A stretch of 35,904 nt of DNA, from NCBI GenBank assembly GCA_020433455.1, contig JAGRCP010000084.1, positions 1-35,904 of the forward strand, given 5' to 3'. A program made the position numbers and the translations under genes. This document shows, piece after piece, positions 28,257-35,785 of this stretch. Numbering within the stretch: position 1 is the first letter of the stretch; every line of letters starts with the position of its first letter. Source of the DNA: Caldilineaceae bacterium. Its GTDB lineage: Bacteria > Chloroflexota > Anaerolineae > Caldilineales > Caldilineaceae. Under the pieces are notes generated by a model. That model searched no databases. It saw only the letters and a list, made by a program, of their open reading frames with translations, and was not told where the DNA came from.

Positions 28257-28353
28257 CGAACAATGCCTTTACTGTTTGTCTGGTTGTCGCGCCTGTTGTC
28301 TGCGCCGTCGTTCGGGCTGCAATGGGCAGATACGCCGACTCGACAACCATTAT

Positions 28354-28376
28354 TACGCAGGGTTGATAAAAAAGTT
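28354..28376 (-). promoter_or_regulatory. ECF-type promoter upstream of the sigma factor gene
   Basis: On the minus strand AAC (28374-28376, in GCAACTTTTTT) and CGTA (28354-28357, in GCGTAATAAT) are separated by 16 bases, the hallmark spacing of SigW-like promoters. The T run after AAC is also typical. It lies about 98 bases from the sigma start. Confidence 0.65.
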
Positions 28377-28612
28377 GCGCGCCACGCAAAAAACGCGGTT
28401 CGACTTTTCCAGATCGCTATTCCATTACAGCGTAAATACCGCGGCGGGAACCGGGGGCTTCACCCTCCGGGAGGAACTATCGGCTTATCTCCGCGGGGAT
28501 TTACCATTTGCTTTACTACTTAATAGTGTATCACCAACGTCAGTTCCCAAACTGACCAATTGCCGATAAATCCATGACAACCCCCAGTTTATGCGCCCGC
28601 GTCACTCTCGTT

Positions 28613-28618
28613 TATAAT
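28613..28618 (+). promoter_or_regulatory. Candidate -10 box for the chelatase gene
   Basis: This is a perfect TATAAT 50 bases before the ATG at 28669. No clear -35 hexamer lies at 16-18 bases, so the call rests on the -10 alone. Confidence 0.4.
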
Positions 28619-28668
28619 CGAGCTTCGGACGATCAAGACCAACGAACGAGTTGGAAGGAACCTCACTT

Positions 28669-29778
28669 ATGCGATTAACCTATCCCTTTACCGCGCTGGT
28701 TGGCCAGGAACGCATGACCCGCGCGCTTATCCTCAACGCCATTAACCCCCTGATCGGCGGCGTTCTTATCCGCGGCGAGCGCGGCACAGCCAAGTCAACG
28801 GCCGCCCGCGCGCTGGCCGCTCTTCTCCCCGCTATTGAAGTCGTGGAAGGCTGCCGCTTCGGCTGCAATCCCGACCGGCCTGACGTCTATTGCGACGAAT
28901 GTCGCGAGCGGGTGGCCCGGGGCGAAGTCCTCCCCCGGGAGATGCGCCCCACGCCCTTTGTGGATTTGCCCGTCAGCGCAACCGAGGATCGGGTGGTGGG
29001 TACGCTGGACATCGAGAAGGCCATCCAGCACGGCGAACGTCATTTCGAGCCGGGGATATTGGCCGCGGCCAACCGGGGCGTGCTCTACGTGGATGAAGTG
29101 AACCTGCTGGACGATCACGTGGTCGATCTGCTGCTGGACAGCGCGGCCATGGGCGTTAACGTGGTGGAGCGGGAAGGCATCAGCTTCCAGCATCCGGCCC
29201 GGTTCGTGCTCGTGGGTTCCATGAATCCCGAAGAAGGCGATCTCCGGCCCCAGCTCCTGGACCGCTTCGCCCATTCCGTGGACGTAGTGGGGTTGACTGA
29301 CGCCCGGGACCGGGTGGAAATTCTGCGCCGGCGCGTCTTCTTCGAACAGGATCCCGACGATTTCACCGCTGCCTACGAGGCGGCCGAAGACGATTTGAGC
29401 GCCCGCATCATGGCCGCACGCAAACGCTATCCCCTGGTCACCTATACGGATAAGGACCTCTATACCATCGCTTCCCTGACCGCGAGCTTTAACGTGGACG
29501 GCCATCGGGCCGACATCGTCATCCTCAAGACGGCCCGGGCCCACGCGGCCTATGAGGGACGTCTCGCCATCAACGATCGGGACATCCTCCTGGCCGCGGA
29601 ATTGGCTCTGCCCCACCGCATGAAGAAGCAGCCCTTCCAGGATTCGGTCATGAGTCCCGAACAGCTCGAAAGCAATATGCGCCGCGCGCGTACCGAGGCT
29701 GAAGAAGCCATGGGCGAAGATGACGACACAGACTCGGAAGCCGAGGGCAGCGCTTCGACCGATGAAAAAAAAGTCTAG
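28669..29778 (+). CDS. Metal-chelatase AAA+ ATPase subunit (ChlI/BchI-like), zero-frame product
   Basis: This is a 369-residue AAA+ protein of the Mg/Co-chelatase I-subunit family. It starts MRLTYPFTALVGQE and has Walker A GERGTAKST near residue 36, a Cys-bearing insertion (GCRFGCNPDRPDVYCDEC), Walker B VLYVDEVNLLDD and the helix-2-insert-like HHVNV region. An arginine finger segment follows in PQLLDRFAHSV. It ends in an acidic tail (GEDDDTDSEAEGSASTDEKKV). ATG 28669 has GGAAGGA nine bases upstream; a TTG at 28651 is less likely. The stop lies just after an A8 run that can shift ribosomes by -1 into the VWA frame, so this would be the small subunit of a chlD-type frameshift gene. A partner CobN/ChlH is not in the window. 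Confidence 0.88.
   Translation: MRLTYPFTALVGQERMTRALILNAINPLIGGVLIRGERGTAKSTAARALAALLPAIEVVEGCRFGCNPDRPDVYCDECRERVARGEVLPREMRPTPFVDLPVSATEDRVVGTLDIEKAIQHGERHFEPGILAAANRGVLYVDEVNLLDDHVVDLLLDSAAMGVNVVEREGISFQHPARFVLVGSMNPEEGDLRPQLLDRFAHSVDVVGLTDARDRVEILRRRVFFEQDPDDFTAAYEAAEDDLSARIMAARKRYPLVTYTDKDLYTIASLTASFNVDGHRADIVILKTARAHAAYEGRLAINDRDILLAAELALPHRMKKQPFQDSVMSPEQLESNMRRARTEAEEAMGEDDDTDSEAEGSASTDEKKV
29766..29772 (+). other. Slippery heptamer A-AAA-AAA for -1 frameshifting
   Basis: The zero frame reads GAA-AAA-AAA-GTC-TAG with stop at 29776-29778. The A run (29765-29772) provides an A-AAA-AAA site followed by G, a classic bacterial -1 slippery sequence. A slip by one base gives AGT-CTA-GAG-GGC, which is open for 323 codons. 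An SD-like GAGGG at 29743-29747 lies 18 bases upstream, further than the usual 10-14. Confidence 0.75.
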
Positions 29779-30743
29779 AGGGCGATGAATCGGAGCTAAG
29801 CGACAGTGCAGAGGCGGGCGAGGGCGGCACGGCCCAACCCGACGCCTCGCCTCAGCAGAGTTCATCGCCCGGAGACAACAAAGGTGCACGTAAACCGGTT
29901 GAGATCGGCGACACGTTCGAGACCAAGCGGCTGGATTCTCCTCTGGATAAAATGACCCGGGAGCGCGCGGGCAAGCGCTCCTACACGCGCACGGATCGCA
30001 AACGCGGCCGCTACATCAAGGCGCGCCCTGCGGGAGAAAAGCGGGACGATATCGCATTCGACGCGACCCTGCGCGCGGCCGCGCCCTATCAGCGCAGCCG
30101 CATGGAGACGCGCAAAAATAACCTGGCGCTCCAGTTGCGCACGGGTGATCTGCAGCGCAAGGTGCGGGTGCGGCGCACGGGCAATCTCATCCTCTTTGCG
30201 GTGGATGCAAGCTGGTCCATGGCCGCAAGCGAGCGCATGGAGGCGACCAAGGGCGCGATTTTCAGCCTGCTGGTAGACGCCTACCAGCGTCGGGATCAGG
30301 TGGGGCTGGTGGTCTTCCAACGCGACAAGGCGCGCTTGGTCCTGCCGCCGACCAGCAGCGTGGATCTGGCCCAAAAGGCGCTGGCCAATCTGCCCGTAGG
30401 CGGCAAAACGCCCCTGAGCAGCGGCCTCTTTCTCTCCTGGCAGGTCATTGAGGGAGCCAAGCGCCGAGACCCTGAGATTCGCCCGCTCCTTATTCTGCTC
30501 ACCGACGGCGCGGGCAACGTCAGCATGACGGGCATGCCCGCGCAGGAAGAAGCCAATCGCATTGCCGATCTCTTCCACCAGGACGCGGCCATGCGGGCCA
30601 TCGTCATCAACATGGAGCACGCCGCGTTTGACCGGGGGCTGGCCCAGAAGCTGGCCGATGCCCTGGGCGGCGTCTGCTACAACCTGCCCGAACTGCGCGC
30701 GGATACCCTGCTCTCCACGGTACGGCGCGAGATTGACACGTAG
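29772..30743 (+). CDS. VWA-domain chelatase subunit (ChlD-like), reached by -1 frameshift
   Basis: This open frame has no good start of its own. It opens right after a stop at 29763-29765 and runs on from the slippery site. It encodes an acidic/Pro linker (LEGDESELSDSAEAGEGG, then SPQQSSSPGD), the basic segment FETKRLDSPLDKMTRERAGKRS typical of ChlD, and a von Willebrand A domain. The VWA domain has the MIDAS motif DASWS (from 30204), GKTPLSSG and LLTDGAGN. The preceding frame also ends in an acidic linker, so a fused protein would have the standard I-domain/linker/VWA plan of ChlD. An internal ATG at 29952 could give a shorter VWA protein but would cut into the basic segment. Confidence 0.8.
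   Translation, partial: SLEGDESELSDSAEAGEGGTAQPDASPQQSSSPGDNKGARKPVEIGDTFETKRLDSPLDKMTRERAGKRSYTRTDRKRGRYIKARPAGEKRDDIAFDATLRAAAPYQRSRMETRKNNLALQLRTGDLQRKVRVRRTGNLILFAVDASWSMAASERMEATKGAIFSLLVDAYQRRDQVGLVVFQRDKARLVLPPTSSVDLAQKALANLPVGGKTPLSSGLFLSWQVIEGAKRRDPEIRPLLILLTDGAGNVSMTGMPAQEEANRIADLFHQDAAMRAIVINMEHAAFDRGLAQKLADALGGVCYNLPELRADTLLSTVRREIDT
29780..29870 (+). promoter_or_regulatory. Frameshift-stimulating RNA structure
   Basis: GGGCGATGAA (29780-29789) pairs perfectly with TTCATCGCCC (29861-29870), a 10-bp closing stem that begins seven bases after the slippery site. Inside it GGCGAGG (29817-29823) can pair with CCTCGCC (29845-29851), and GAGGCG/CGCCTC is an alternative. The spacing is what is expected of a -1 frameshift stimulator. 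Confidence 0.7.
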
Positions 30744-30744
30744 A

Positions 30745-30848
30745 AGATAATGAGAAATGAGTGATGAGTGATCGGTTGCGTATCTGTCAGAATGTCCCGA
30801 TCTACGCACCGAACAGCCGGTTTCTCATTTCTCATTCCTCATTACGCC
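30745..30848. repeat. AATGAGA/GTGATGA-type inverted repeat
   Basis: The left arm (30745-30775) is AATGAGAAATGAGTGATGAG plus TGATCGG. The right arm (30817-30848) is CCGGTTTCTCATTTCTCATT plus CCTCATTACG. It lies between the VWA frame and the next gene and ends about 20 bases before that gene's start. Confidence 0.75.
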
Positions 30849-30868
30849 TTAACCACCTTGGAGGCCCT

Positions 30869-32053
30869 ATGACAACGCAACCGGACAACGCTCCCGCCAT
30901 CAAGGGCAGTTGGGAGAGTAAATTGGAGGAGGCGCAGCGGCTGGCGGAGGATTACAACCCCGCGGCTCTGCCCCTTTACGAGAGCCTTTTCATCCGGCTG
31001 GGCAAAATGCCCGCAAAGATACGCCAGGCTGCGGACGGACGCTTGCAGGATATTTTTGTGCAGGCAGGTTACGGGTATCAGAGAATACTGACCTGGGCCG
31101 GACAGTATGCCGATTCAATCGCGGTCGCCGATCGCCTGATCGACGAACTGCCGGAGGATGACCGGGGCGTCTGGATGGTTTATCAGATCAACCTGCTGGT
31201 GCGAGCGCAAAAATACGACCAGACATTTGAATATATGCGCCGGTATCACGATTGGGAAGAATACGATGAGATTGATGCGCTTAGACACACGGCAGTAGTT
31301 CAGCTGCGCATGGAGCGCCCCGATGATGCAGCAGCCACCCTGGCAACCCTCGACCAGGTGATTGCAGATCGGGACGTAAGTCGGGAGGCGCGTCAGCGGG
31401 ACGAAGCCTATGCGGCCCAAGTAGGCGTGGAACTGGCGCTGCTGGAAAAAGAGTTTGATCGGGCGGAGGAACTCTTTCAGAAGGCGATCCAGGATCCTGC
31501 CTACCGGGACTTTAGCCGGCTCTACACTGAGTTCATTCGTGCCGGGGAAGCAGAACGCGCCCTGCCCTACATCAAGCGGGACCAACAGCACCCCATCCGC
31601 GCCGGCTTCTGGCACGGCCTGGCCCTGCGCCGACTCGGCAACGAGGCGGGAGCCCAGGCCCGTTGGGAAGATCTACTTGAGTCGGACATCTCTGACAGTG
31701 ATGAAGAGAGCATCAGCGAGTATATTCTGGCTGATTATTATCTGAACGGCGCAGACGGTATGGGACTGGATATCTTGCTCGCAGCCCTGGCCGATGAAAG
31801 CAATGTCCCCTGGCAGGTTCATGCGCTCATCGGCGTGGGCTGGCTGTTGCGGAGGAATCTCCCCAACGCGCGGGTGAACCTGCGACGGGCTCATAACCAG
31901 TATCGTGAATTCTATGGCGATCGGCTGCCGTCTGCATTCTGGTATCACGTCACCGATTTGGTGACCGCGGAAGAGGCGGAAAAAATCGCCCAATACTTTG
32001 ACACTGTATCTGATACGGCATCTGATATCGCGTCCCAGGAGCAAACGGCGTGA
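30869..32053 (+). CDS. Helical-repeat (TPR-like) protein of unknown function
   Basis: This is a 394-residue soluble protein made of paired amphipathic helices. Segments such as YNPAALPLYESLFIRLGKMP, YADSIAVADRLIDELPEDD, FDRAEELFQKAIQDPAYRDFSRLYTEFIRAGEAERALPYI and LALRRLGNEAGAQARWEDLLE have the Ala/Leu/Tyr spacing of tetratricopeptide repeats. No catalytic motif is seen. The start at 30869 has GGAGG upstream; an in-frame ATG at 30761 lies in the repeat element. Its stop overlaps the GTG of the phosphatase gene, so the two are likely translated together. The function is not recognised. Confidence 0.75.
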   Translation: MTTQPDNAPAIKGSWESKLEEAQRLAEDYNPAALPLYESLFIRLGKMPAKIRQAADGRLQDIFVQAGYGYQRILTWAGQYADSIAVADRLIDELPEDDRGVWMVYQINLLVRAQKYDQTFEYMRRYHDWEEYDEIDALRHTAVVQLRMERPDDAAATLATLDQVIADRDVSREARQRDEAYAAQVGVELALLEKEFDRAEELFQKAIQDPAYRDFSRLYTEFIRAGEAERALPYIKRDQQHPIRAGFWHGLALRRLGNEAGAQARWEDLLESDISDSDEESISEYILADYYLNGADGMGLDILLAALADESNVPWQVHALIGVGWLLRRNLPNARVNLRRAHNQYREFYGDRLPSAFWYHVTDLVTAEEAEKIAQYFDTVSDTASDIASQEQTA

Positions 32054-32895
32054 GCAGCCTGCTACAATCGGGCGCTCAGCCTGTCCAAGACGACCTGGCG
32101 GAATTCACGACCTTCGCCCGGCTCCTGGCGCAGGAAAGCGGCGCCGTCATCCGACGCTACTTCCGGGCCGACTACACGGTGGAGACCAAAGCCGACGCCA
32201 CGCCCGTCACCATTGCCGACCGTCAGGCCGAGGAAACCATGCGCGTGCTCATCGATCGGGAATTCCCCGACCACGGCGTCTTCGGCGAGGAGTTCGGTCA
32301 CCACCAGCCCGACGCGGCCTACCAGTGGGTACTGGACCCCATTGACGGGACCAAAAACTTTGTGGCCGGCAGCTATCTTTTCGGCACCCTCATTGCGCTC
32401 CTTCACGACGGACGCCCCATTCTGGGCGTCATCAACCAGCCGCTTCTGAACGACTTCCTCCTGGGCGACGGCGCGGGCGCGTGGCTCAACGACCGGCCCG
32501 TGCACGTACGCGCCTGCGACCGCCTGGAAGGGGCCGTGCTCCTCAACACCCTGCACTGGAACGTAGAAAATTACCGCAACGGGCCGGCCTTCACCGCGCT
32601 CAGCCGCCGGGTGAGCCGCTACAACAACTGGGGCGACTGCCACGGCTATTACCTGGTCGCCACGGGCGGGGCCGACATCATGACTGATCCCATCATGAAT
32701 CCCTGGGACCTTATGGCGCTGATTCCCATCATTCAGGGCGCGGGCGGGACCATCACCGACTGGTACGGTAACGATCCCCTGCTGGCCGATCCCGCGGGCG
32801 ACACGGGCATCGTGGCCACAGGCGGCACGATTCACGCCGCGGTGATCGATGCATTGAATGGGGGGAGGGAATCAGAAATTAGAAATCAGGAATAA
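32050..32895 (+). CDS. Inositol-monophosphatase-family phosphatase, histidinol-phosphatase (HisN)-like
   Basis: This 281-residue Mg-dependent phosphatase carries the family motifs GEEF (first metal Glu), DPIDGTKNFV and the C-terminal NPWDLMALIPIIQGAGG. The WGDCHGYYLVATGGADIMTD segment is close to the histidinol-phosphate phosphatase branch, which removes the phosphate from histidinol phosphate in histidine synthesis. Inositol-1-phosphatase remains possible. GTG 32050 overlaps the upstream TGA (GTGA). The last residues (GGRESEIRNQE) come from a low-complexity repeat arm and are unlike the family, suggesting the stop has drifted into the intergenic element. Confidence 0.82.
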   Translation: MSSLLQSGAQPVQDDLAEFTTFARLLAQESGAVIRRYFRADYTVETKADATPVTIADRQAEETMRVLIDREFPDHGVFGEEFGHHQPDAAYQWVLDPIDGTKNFVAGSYLFGTLIALLHDGRPILGVINQPLLNDFLLGDGAGAWLNDRPVHVRACDRLEGAVLLNTLHWNVENYRNGPAFTALSRRVSRYNNWGDCHGYYLVATGGADIMTDPIMNPWDLMALIPIIQGAGGTITDWYGNDPLLADPAGDTGIVATGGTIHAAVIDALNGGRESEIRNQE

Positions 32896-32900
32896 GAAAC
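32860..32900. repeat. Purine-rich repeat arm at the phosphatase gene end
   Basis: Tandem units GAATCA, GAAATTA, GAAATCA and GGAATAA run across the stop codon of the phosphatase gene. No matching pyrimidine arm follows, so it is a half element. Confidence 0.5.
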
Positions 32901-32929
32901 GACCGGCTGCCTGCAGCTCCCCGGCACAG

Positions 32930-33078
32930 ACCAGACACGGAACACCCGCCGCAACGGGCGGGCACGGGGGCCCGCTACCGACGTCCCATCGTAGGGACCG
33001 GCCTCCGTGCCGGTCCGACCCCCCGCGACGAAACCAGACACGGAACACCCGACGCAACGGGCGGGCACGGGGGCCCGC
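32930..33078. repeat. Pair of 46-bp direct repeats with GC hairpins
   Basis: Two copies (32930-32975 and 33033-33078) start ACCAGACACGGAACACCC and differ at one base. Each ends in a hairpin with arms GGCGGGC and GCCCGC. Between them is a third stem, GACCGGC/GCCGGTC (32996-33015), preceded by CGTAGG. These look like dispersed GC-rich intergenic repeats. The region holds no gene. Confidence 0.8.
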
Positions 33079-33109
33079 CTCTACCATGCCCGTCATTCTG
33101 ATGTGGCAA

Positions 33110-33136
33110 AAAAACGGTGGGGGGACCCCCCCGTCA
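33110..33136 (-). terminator. G/C-run hairpin followed by T run downstream of the FGE tail
   Basis: On the minus strand a run of G is followed by TCCCCCC and ACCG, forming a G/C hairpin, and then seven T. It lies just after the stop of the frameshifted FGE tail and may end this gene. In retroelement-diversified genes a hairpin often follows the variable region, so it is noted also for that reason. Confidence 0.55.
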
Positions 33137-33148
33137 GAGCGCCGAGGA

Positions 33149-33400
33149 TCAGAGAGCAGAGCTTAGGAATAGGGACGGACCAACACACAACACAACCCGA
33201 CAACCCCTGTTGAAGCCCCGATGGCTCGGAACGTTCCAGCCGCGGCGGCGGGCGGACGCATCGACAGAGCCGTAGAGCCATGACCCGCCGCGGACGACGC
33301 GTATAGCCGAACCGCCGTCCTGAATATTTTCAGGATTTTCGTACTCATTGCGGCACCATTCCCACACGTTGCCGCTCAGGTCCAGAATGCCGTAGGGCGA
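33149..33400 (-). pseudogene. Out-of-frame C-terminal part of the FGE/C-type-lectin domain with a DGR-like variable region
   Basis: This frame reads SPYGILDLSGNVWEWCRNEYENPEN, then RVVRGGSW, and ends GCRVVLCVGPSLF before a TGA at 33149-33151. It is the canonical end of an FGE-sulfatase/C-type-lectin-like domain and is shifted relative to the upstream NTPase frame, which stops at 33376. Between the Trp of RGGSW and the AGG-GGT codons (33209-33277), 19 of 23 codons end in C or T. The four others encode Ala, Trp, Pro and Arg, residues that are normally fixed in this fold. This NNC/NNT pattern is what adenine mutagenesis of AAC/AAT codons gives in diversity-generating retroelement targets. No reverse transcriptase or template repeat lies in the window. 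Confidence 0.65.
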
Positions 33401-35700
33401 ATGCCCACAGGCGTCGTACTTTGCAAGTTATAGGGTCCAGCACTATTGAACGTCTCGTCTATGTTGGCATAGCCGGAAAGGTACTCGTCGCCCCACGGGT
33501 AGAGGCGACCATCATGGCCCCGAGCCGCCTTCTCCCACTGCCATTCGGTAGGCAGGGTGATCACCCATTCGCCATCCTGCACTTCGAGCGGCAGGAGGTC
33601 TACATGGGTGCGGGCCTGGGCGGTAAGCCAACGACAGAAGGCCACGGCCTGATACCAGGTAACATTATCCCGCGGGTGGTTGTCGTACTTGAATCGTTGC
33701 TCCGCCAAATCATCATTGTCCGTCCGGGCCAGGCCGTCCCACCATTGCGAATTACGTAGGCCGTCGTCCGCGTCCACAAAGGCTTGAAACTGACCATAGG
33801 TAACGAGATAGCGGGCCATCCAGAAGGTCGACTCAGTACGGAGCTCGCCGTCTTGGTAGATGAACTCTGTGCGTCCTTGCGCATCCGCCTGGGGAACCTT
33901 TACCCAGTCCATGTCGGGCAGGCCATCGGCGTTCAGCCCCACCCCCTTGCGGAGATCGCCCAGGCGGGCCAGAGCCTGGCCGGCTCCCGCCCGCACCACG
34001 GGCGACCGCTCCGTATCCGTTAAGACAGGCAGCAGAGATTGGACCATGCTTTGCCGCAAGGGTGCATTGGCCGCCGGCGCCTGATCCTCCACTTCGGCCA
34101 CTGCGTCCAGCACCCGCGCGCGATCGCCGCTGAGCATCGCGGCCAACAAATCGGCGGGCGCTTCGGGCAGATCCACCTCGACCTCCACCGTACCGGCCAG
34201 GCTGATATAGCGATAAATCTCTTCCCGCTTCAGGCCGGCAAAGCGGGCGCGCAGGCTTGGCGCATCACTCGGCTCTTCCTCGGGATAGCGCAACATCTGC
34301 TCCAGGAGGCTATAGGCAAACCGGTTCTCAAGGTAGGGCCGGAGCAGGCCGCCGGCGTCCTGCTCCGGCGCGACGGACGTCGAAGAGCGCCCGTAAATCA
34401 GCGCCTCCTCGTCCGTGGGTTGGGCGGCATAGGCTTCTTCCAAACGCAGCACCAAGGTGGGAAAGCGCCGCCATTGGCGATAGAGGTCAGGGTATTGGGC
34501 CTGGATAATGATGGTCTTGGCCAGCAGGGGCCAGGCAATCGCGTCCCGGGCCAGGGCCTCCCGGTCCATACGCGCCCGGGCAATCGCCTGGAGCAGGCGA
34601 AAAATATTGAGGCCGCGCTTGATCTGGCGCGGGCTGGGATGAATGCCCCGAGCAAAAACGGCGCGGGTGATGTCGTCCAGCCTGATTTCGGCGGGAAACT
34701 TCTCCTCAATCTTGCCGATAAAGCCTTCCACATCCTCCACGCCCAGGGGCGGCAACTGGAAGGGAATCTGAACGATCTTCTGGAGATAGGTGTCGCCGGT
34801 AATGGGCAGCGCGCTCTCCTCCTGTACGCTGTGGAAAAGCGCGCCGTAGCGGGCGTTGAGACCCCGCTTAATCACCTCCCGATCCATGCCCAGGACAAAG
34901 ACCGTACCCGGCACTTCCAGGAAGAGCTTGATGGCCTCCAATACCTCCAGCGCCTTCTCGGGCAGGCAGCGGTCCAGGTCATCCACAAAGACGATAAGAC
35001 GCCCTTCCTCGCCCAGCACCATTTCAATCGCCTGCCGAAAGCCGCGCTCGAACTGCTCCATGCCCAGCAGTTGATCCCGGTGATATTCGTGGACCTCCCG
35101 ACGGATGGCCTTGCTGTCCGGGTCTTTCTCCCCCCTGAGAAACTGGACCAAAGGCTTGATAACGCCCGGCACCGGCAGCAAGGCATCTGCAATTTCCAAG
35201 GCTGTATCGCTCTTTTCGCGCAGGAGCGTGAGCCAGTCCACCGTCAGCTTGCCCATCTCCTCCCAGTCCACGGGGCGGTAGACGCTCTCCTGCAGGCGTT
35301 CCAGGTGATCGACCTGCGCTTTTTGCTCATGGCTTAATTTATCGTAGTCAATCCGTTTGCGTGACTCGCGCGGCCCCTCGCCTTCTTCACGCGGGTAGAG
35401 TGCATCCAGCACGCTGAGGATAAAGGCGCGCCAGAGTGCGTCCTGGCGGTCATATTTCCAGGCCGTAAACCAGACCGTGCGCACGCCGGCAAGCCCCGCT
35501 GCCTCAATCCGTTGGCGCATCATGGACAGGAGGCTCGTCTTGCCCACACCCCACGCGCCGAAGACGCCCACGGTCAGCGGCGTCTGCCCGTGGCGGATGA
35601 TGCCTTCCAGCGCAGGGCGGAAGTCGTCAAAATTAAGATAGTCATCCAGAGAATGCAGATCGGAATGGTAGGCGTTGCCGGAAGCAGGGTTTGAAGGCAT
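33376..35700 (-). CDS. KAP-family P-loop NTPase with FGE-sulfatase-like domain (frameshifted at its 3' end)
   Basis: This is a 774-residue protein. The N-terminal KAP NTPase has Walker A GAWGVGKTS (48-56), the WFTAWKYDRQDALWRAF motif, and Walker B LIVFVDDLDRC with Asp240/Asp241/Asp243. It is followed by FLEVPGTVFVLGMDREVIK. Its KAP insert lacks clear membrane helices. A middle helical region includes HEAT-like SLLPVLTDTERSPVVRAGAGQALARLGDLR. From about residue 615 an FGE-sulfatase/C-type-lectin domain starts (MDWVKVPQ, FWMARYLVTYGQFQAFV, PRDNVTWYQAVAFCRWL, LPTEWQWEKAARG, YPWGDEY). It ends abruptly at TTPVGI, and the rest of the domain continues in another frame. NTPase-FGE fusions occur in predicted conflict or signalling systems of multicellular bacteria. 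Start ATG 35700 has a weak SD. Confidence 0.8.
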   Translation of the reverse strand: MPSNPASGNAYHSDLHSLDDYLNFDDFRPALEGIIRHGQTPLTVGVFGAWGVGKTSLLSMMRQRIEAAGLAGVRTVWFTAWKYDRQDALWRAFILSVLDALYPREEGEGPRESRKRIDYDKLSHEQKAQVDHLERLQESVYRPVDWEEMGKLTVDWLTLLREKSDTALEIADALLPVPGVIKPLVQFLRGEKDPDSKAIRREVHEYHRDQLLGMEQFERGFRQAIEMVLGEEGRLIVFVDDLDRCLPEKALEVLEAIKLFLEVPGTVFVLGMDREVIKRGLNARYGALFHSVQEESALPITGDTYLQKIVQIPFQLPPLGVEDVEGFIGKIEEKFPAEIRLDDITRAVFARGIHPSPRQIKRGLNIFRLLQAIARARMDREALARDAIAWPLLAKTIIIQAQYPDLYRQWRRFPTLVLRLEEAYAAQPTDEEALIYGRSSTSVAPEQDAGGLLRPYLENRFAYSLLEQMLRYPEEEPSDAPSLRARFAGLKREEIYRYISLAGTVEVEVDLPEAPADLLAAMLSGDRARVLDAVAEVEDQAPAANAPLRQSMVQSLLPVLTDTERSPVVRAGAGQALARLGDLRKGVGLNADGLPDMDWVKVPQADAQGRTEFIYQDGELRTESTFWMARYLVTYGQFQAFVDADDGLRNSQWWDGLARTDNDDLAEQRFKYDNHPRDNVTWYQAVAFCRWLTAQARTHVDLLPLEVQDGEWVITLPTEWQWEKAARGHDGRLYPWGDEYLSGYANIDETFNSAGPYNLQSTTPVGIRPTAFWT

Positions 35701-35785
35701 GGCGGCTCGGAGCAGGGAATGACGATGGAAAGTGAATTGGGATCATTCTACCATCAGGTTTTTTCTCGCGCTACCCGCGGCGTCC

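Larger units (their letters stand above)
28257..28668. other. Divergent intergenic region between ECF sigma and chelatase genes
   Basis: This 412-base gap holds no convincing gene. It contains the ECF-type promoter (28354-28376, minus), a GC hairpin near 28455-28480 (CCGGGGGC/CCTCCGG), a 7-bp hairpin GTCAGTT-CCCA-AACTGAC at 28539-28556, and a TATAAT at 28613-28618 on the plus strand that may serve the chelatase gene. No good -35 is paired with that TATAAT. Confidence 0.5.

Noticed and set aside
28276-28569. 97-codon plus-strand frame between the sigma and chelatase genes
   Set aside because: It has no SD, a composition unlike the neighbours and no domain. It overlaps the ECF promoter and hairpins.
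29952-30743. Independent VWA gene starting at ATG 29952
   Set aside because: No SD precedes it, and the frame is open and ChlD-like for 180 bases upstream to the slippery site. Frameshift expression explains the layout better, though internal initiation is not excluded.
33376-35700. Active retroelement in the window to pair with the variable region
   Set aside because: No reverse transcriptase motif (such as YxDD) and no AAC-rich template copy was seen on either strand, so a complete DGR cannot be claimed here.
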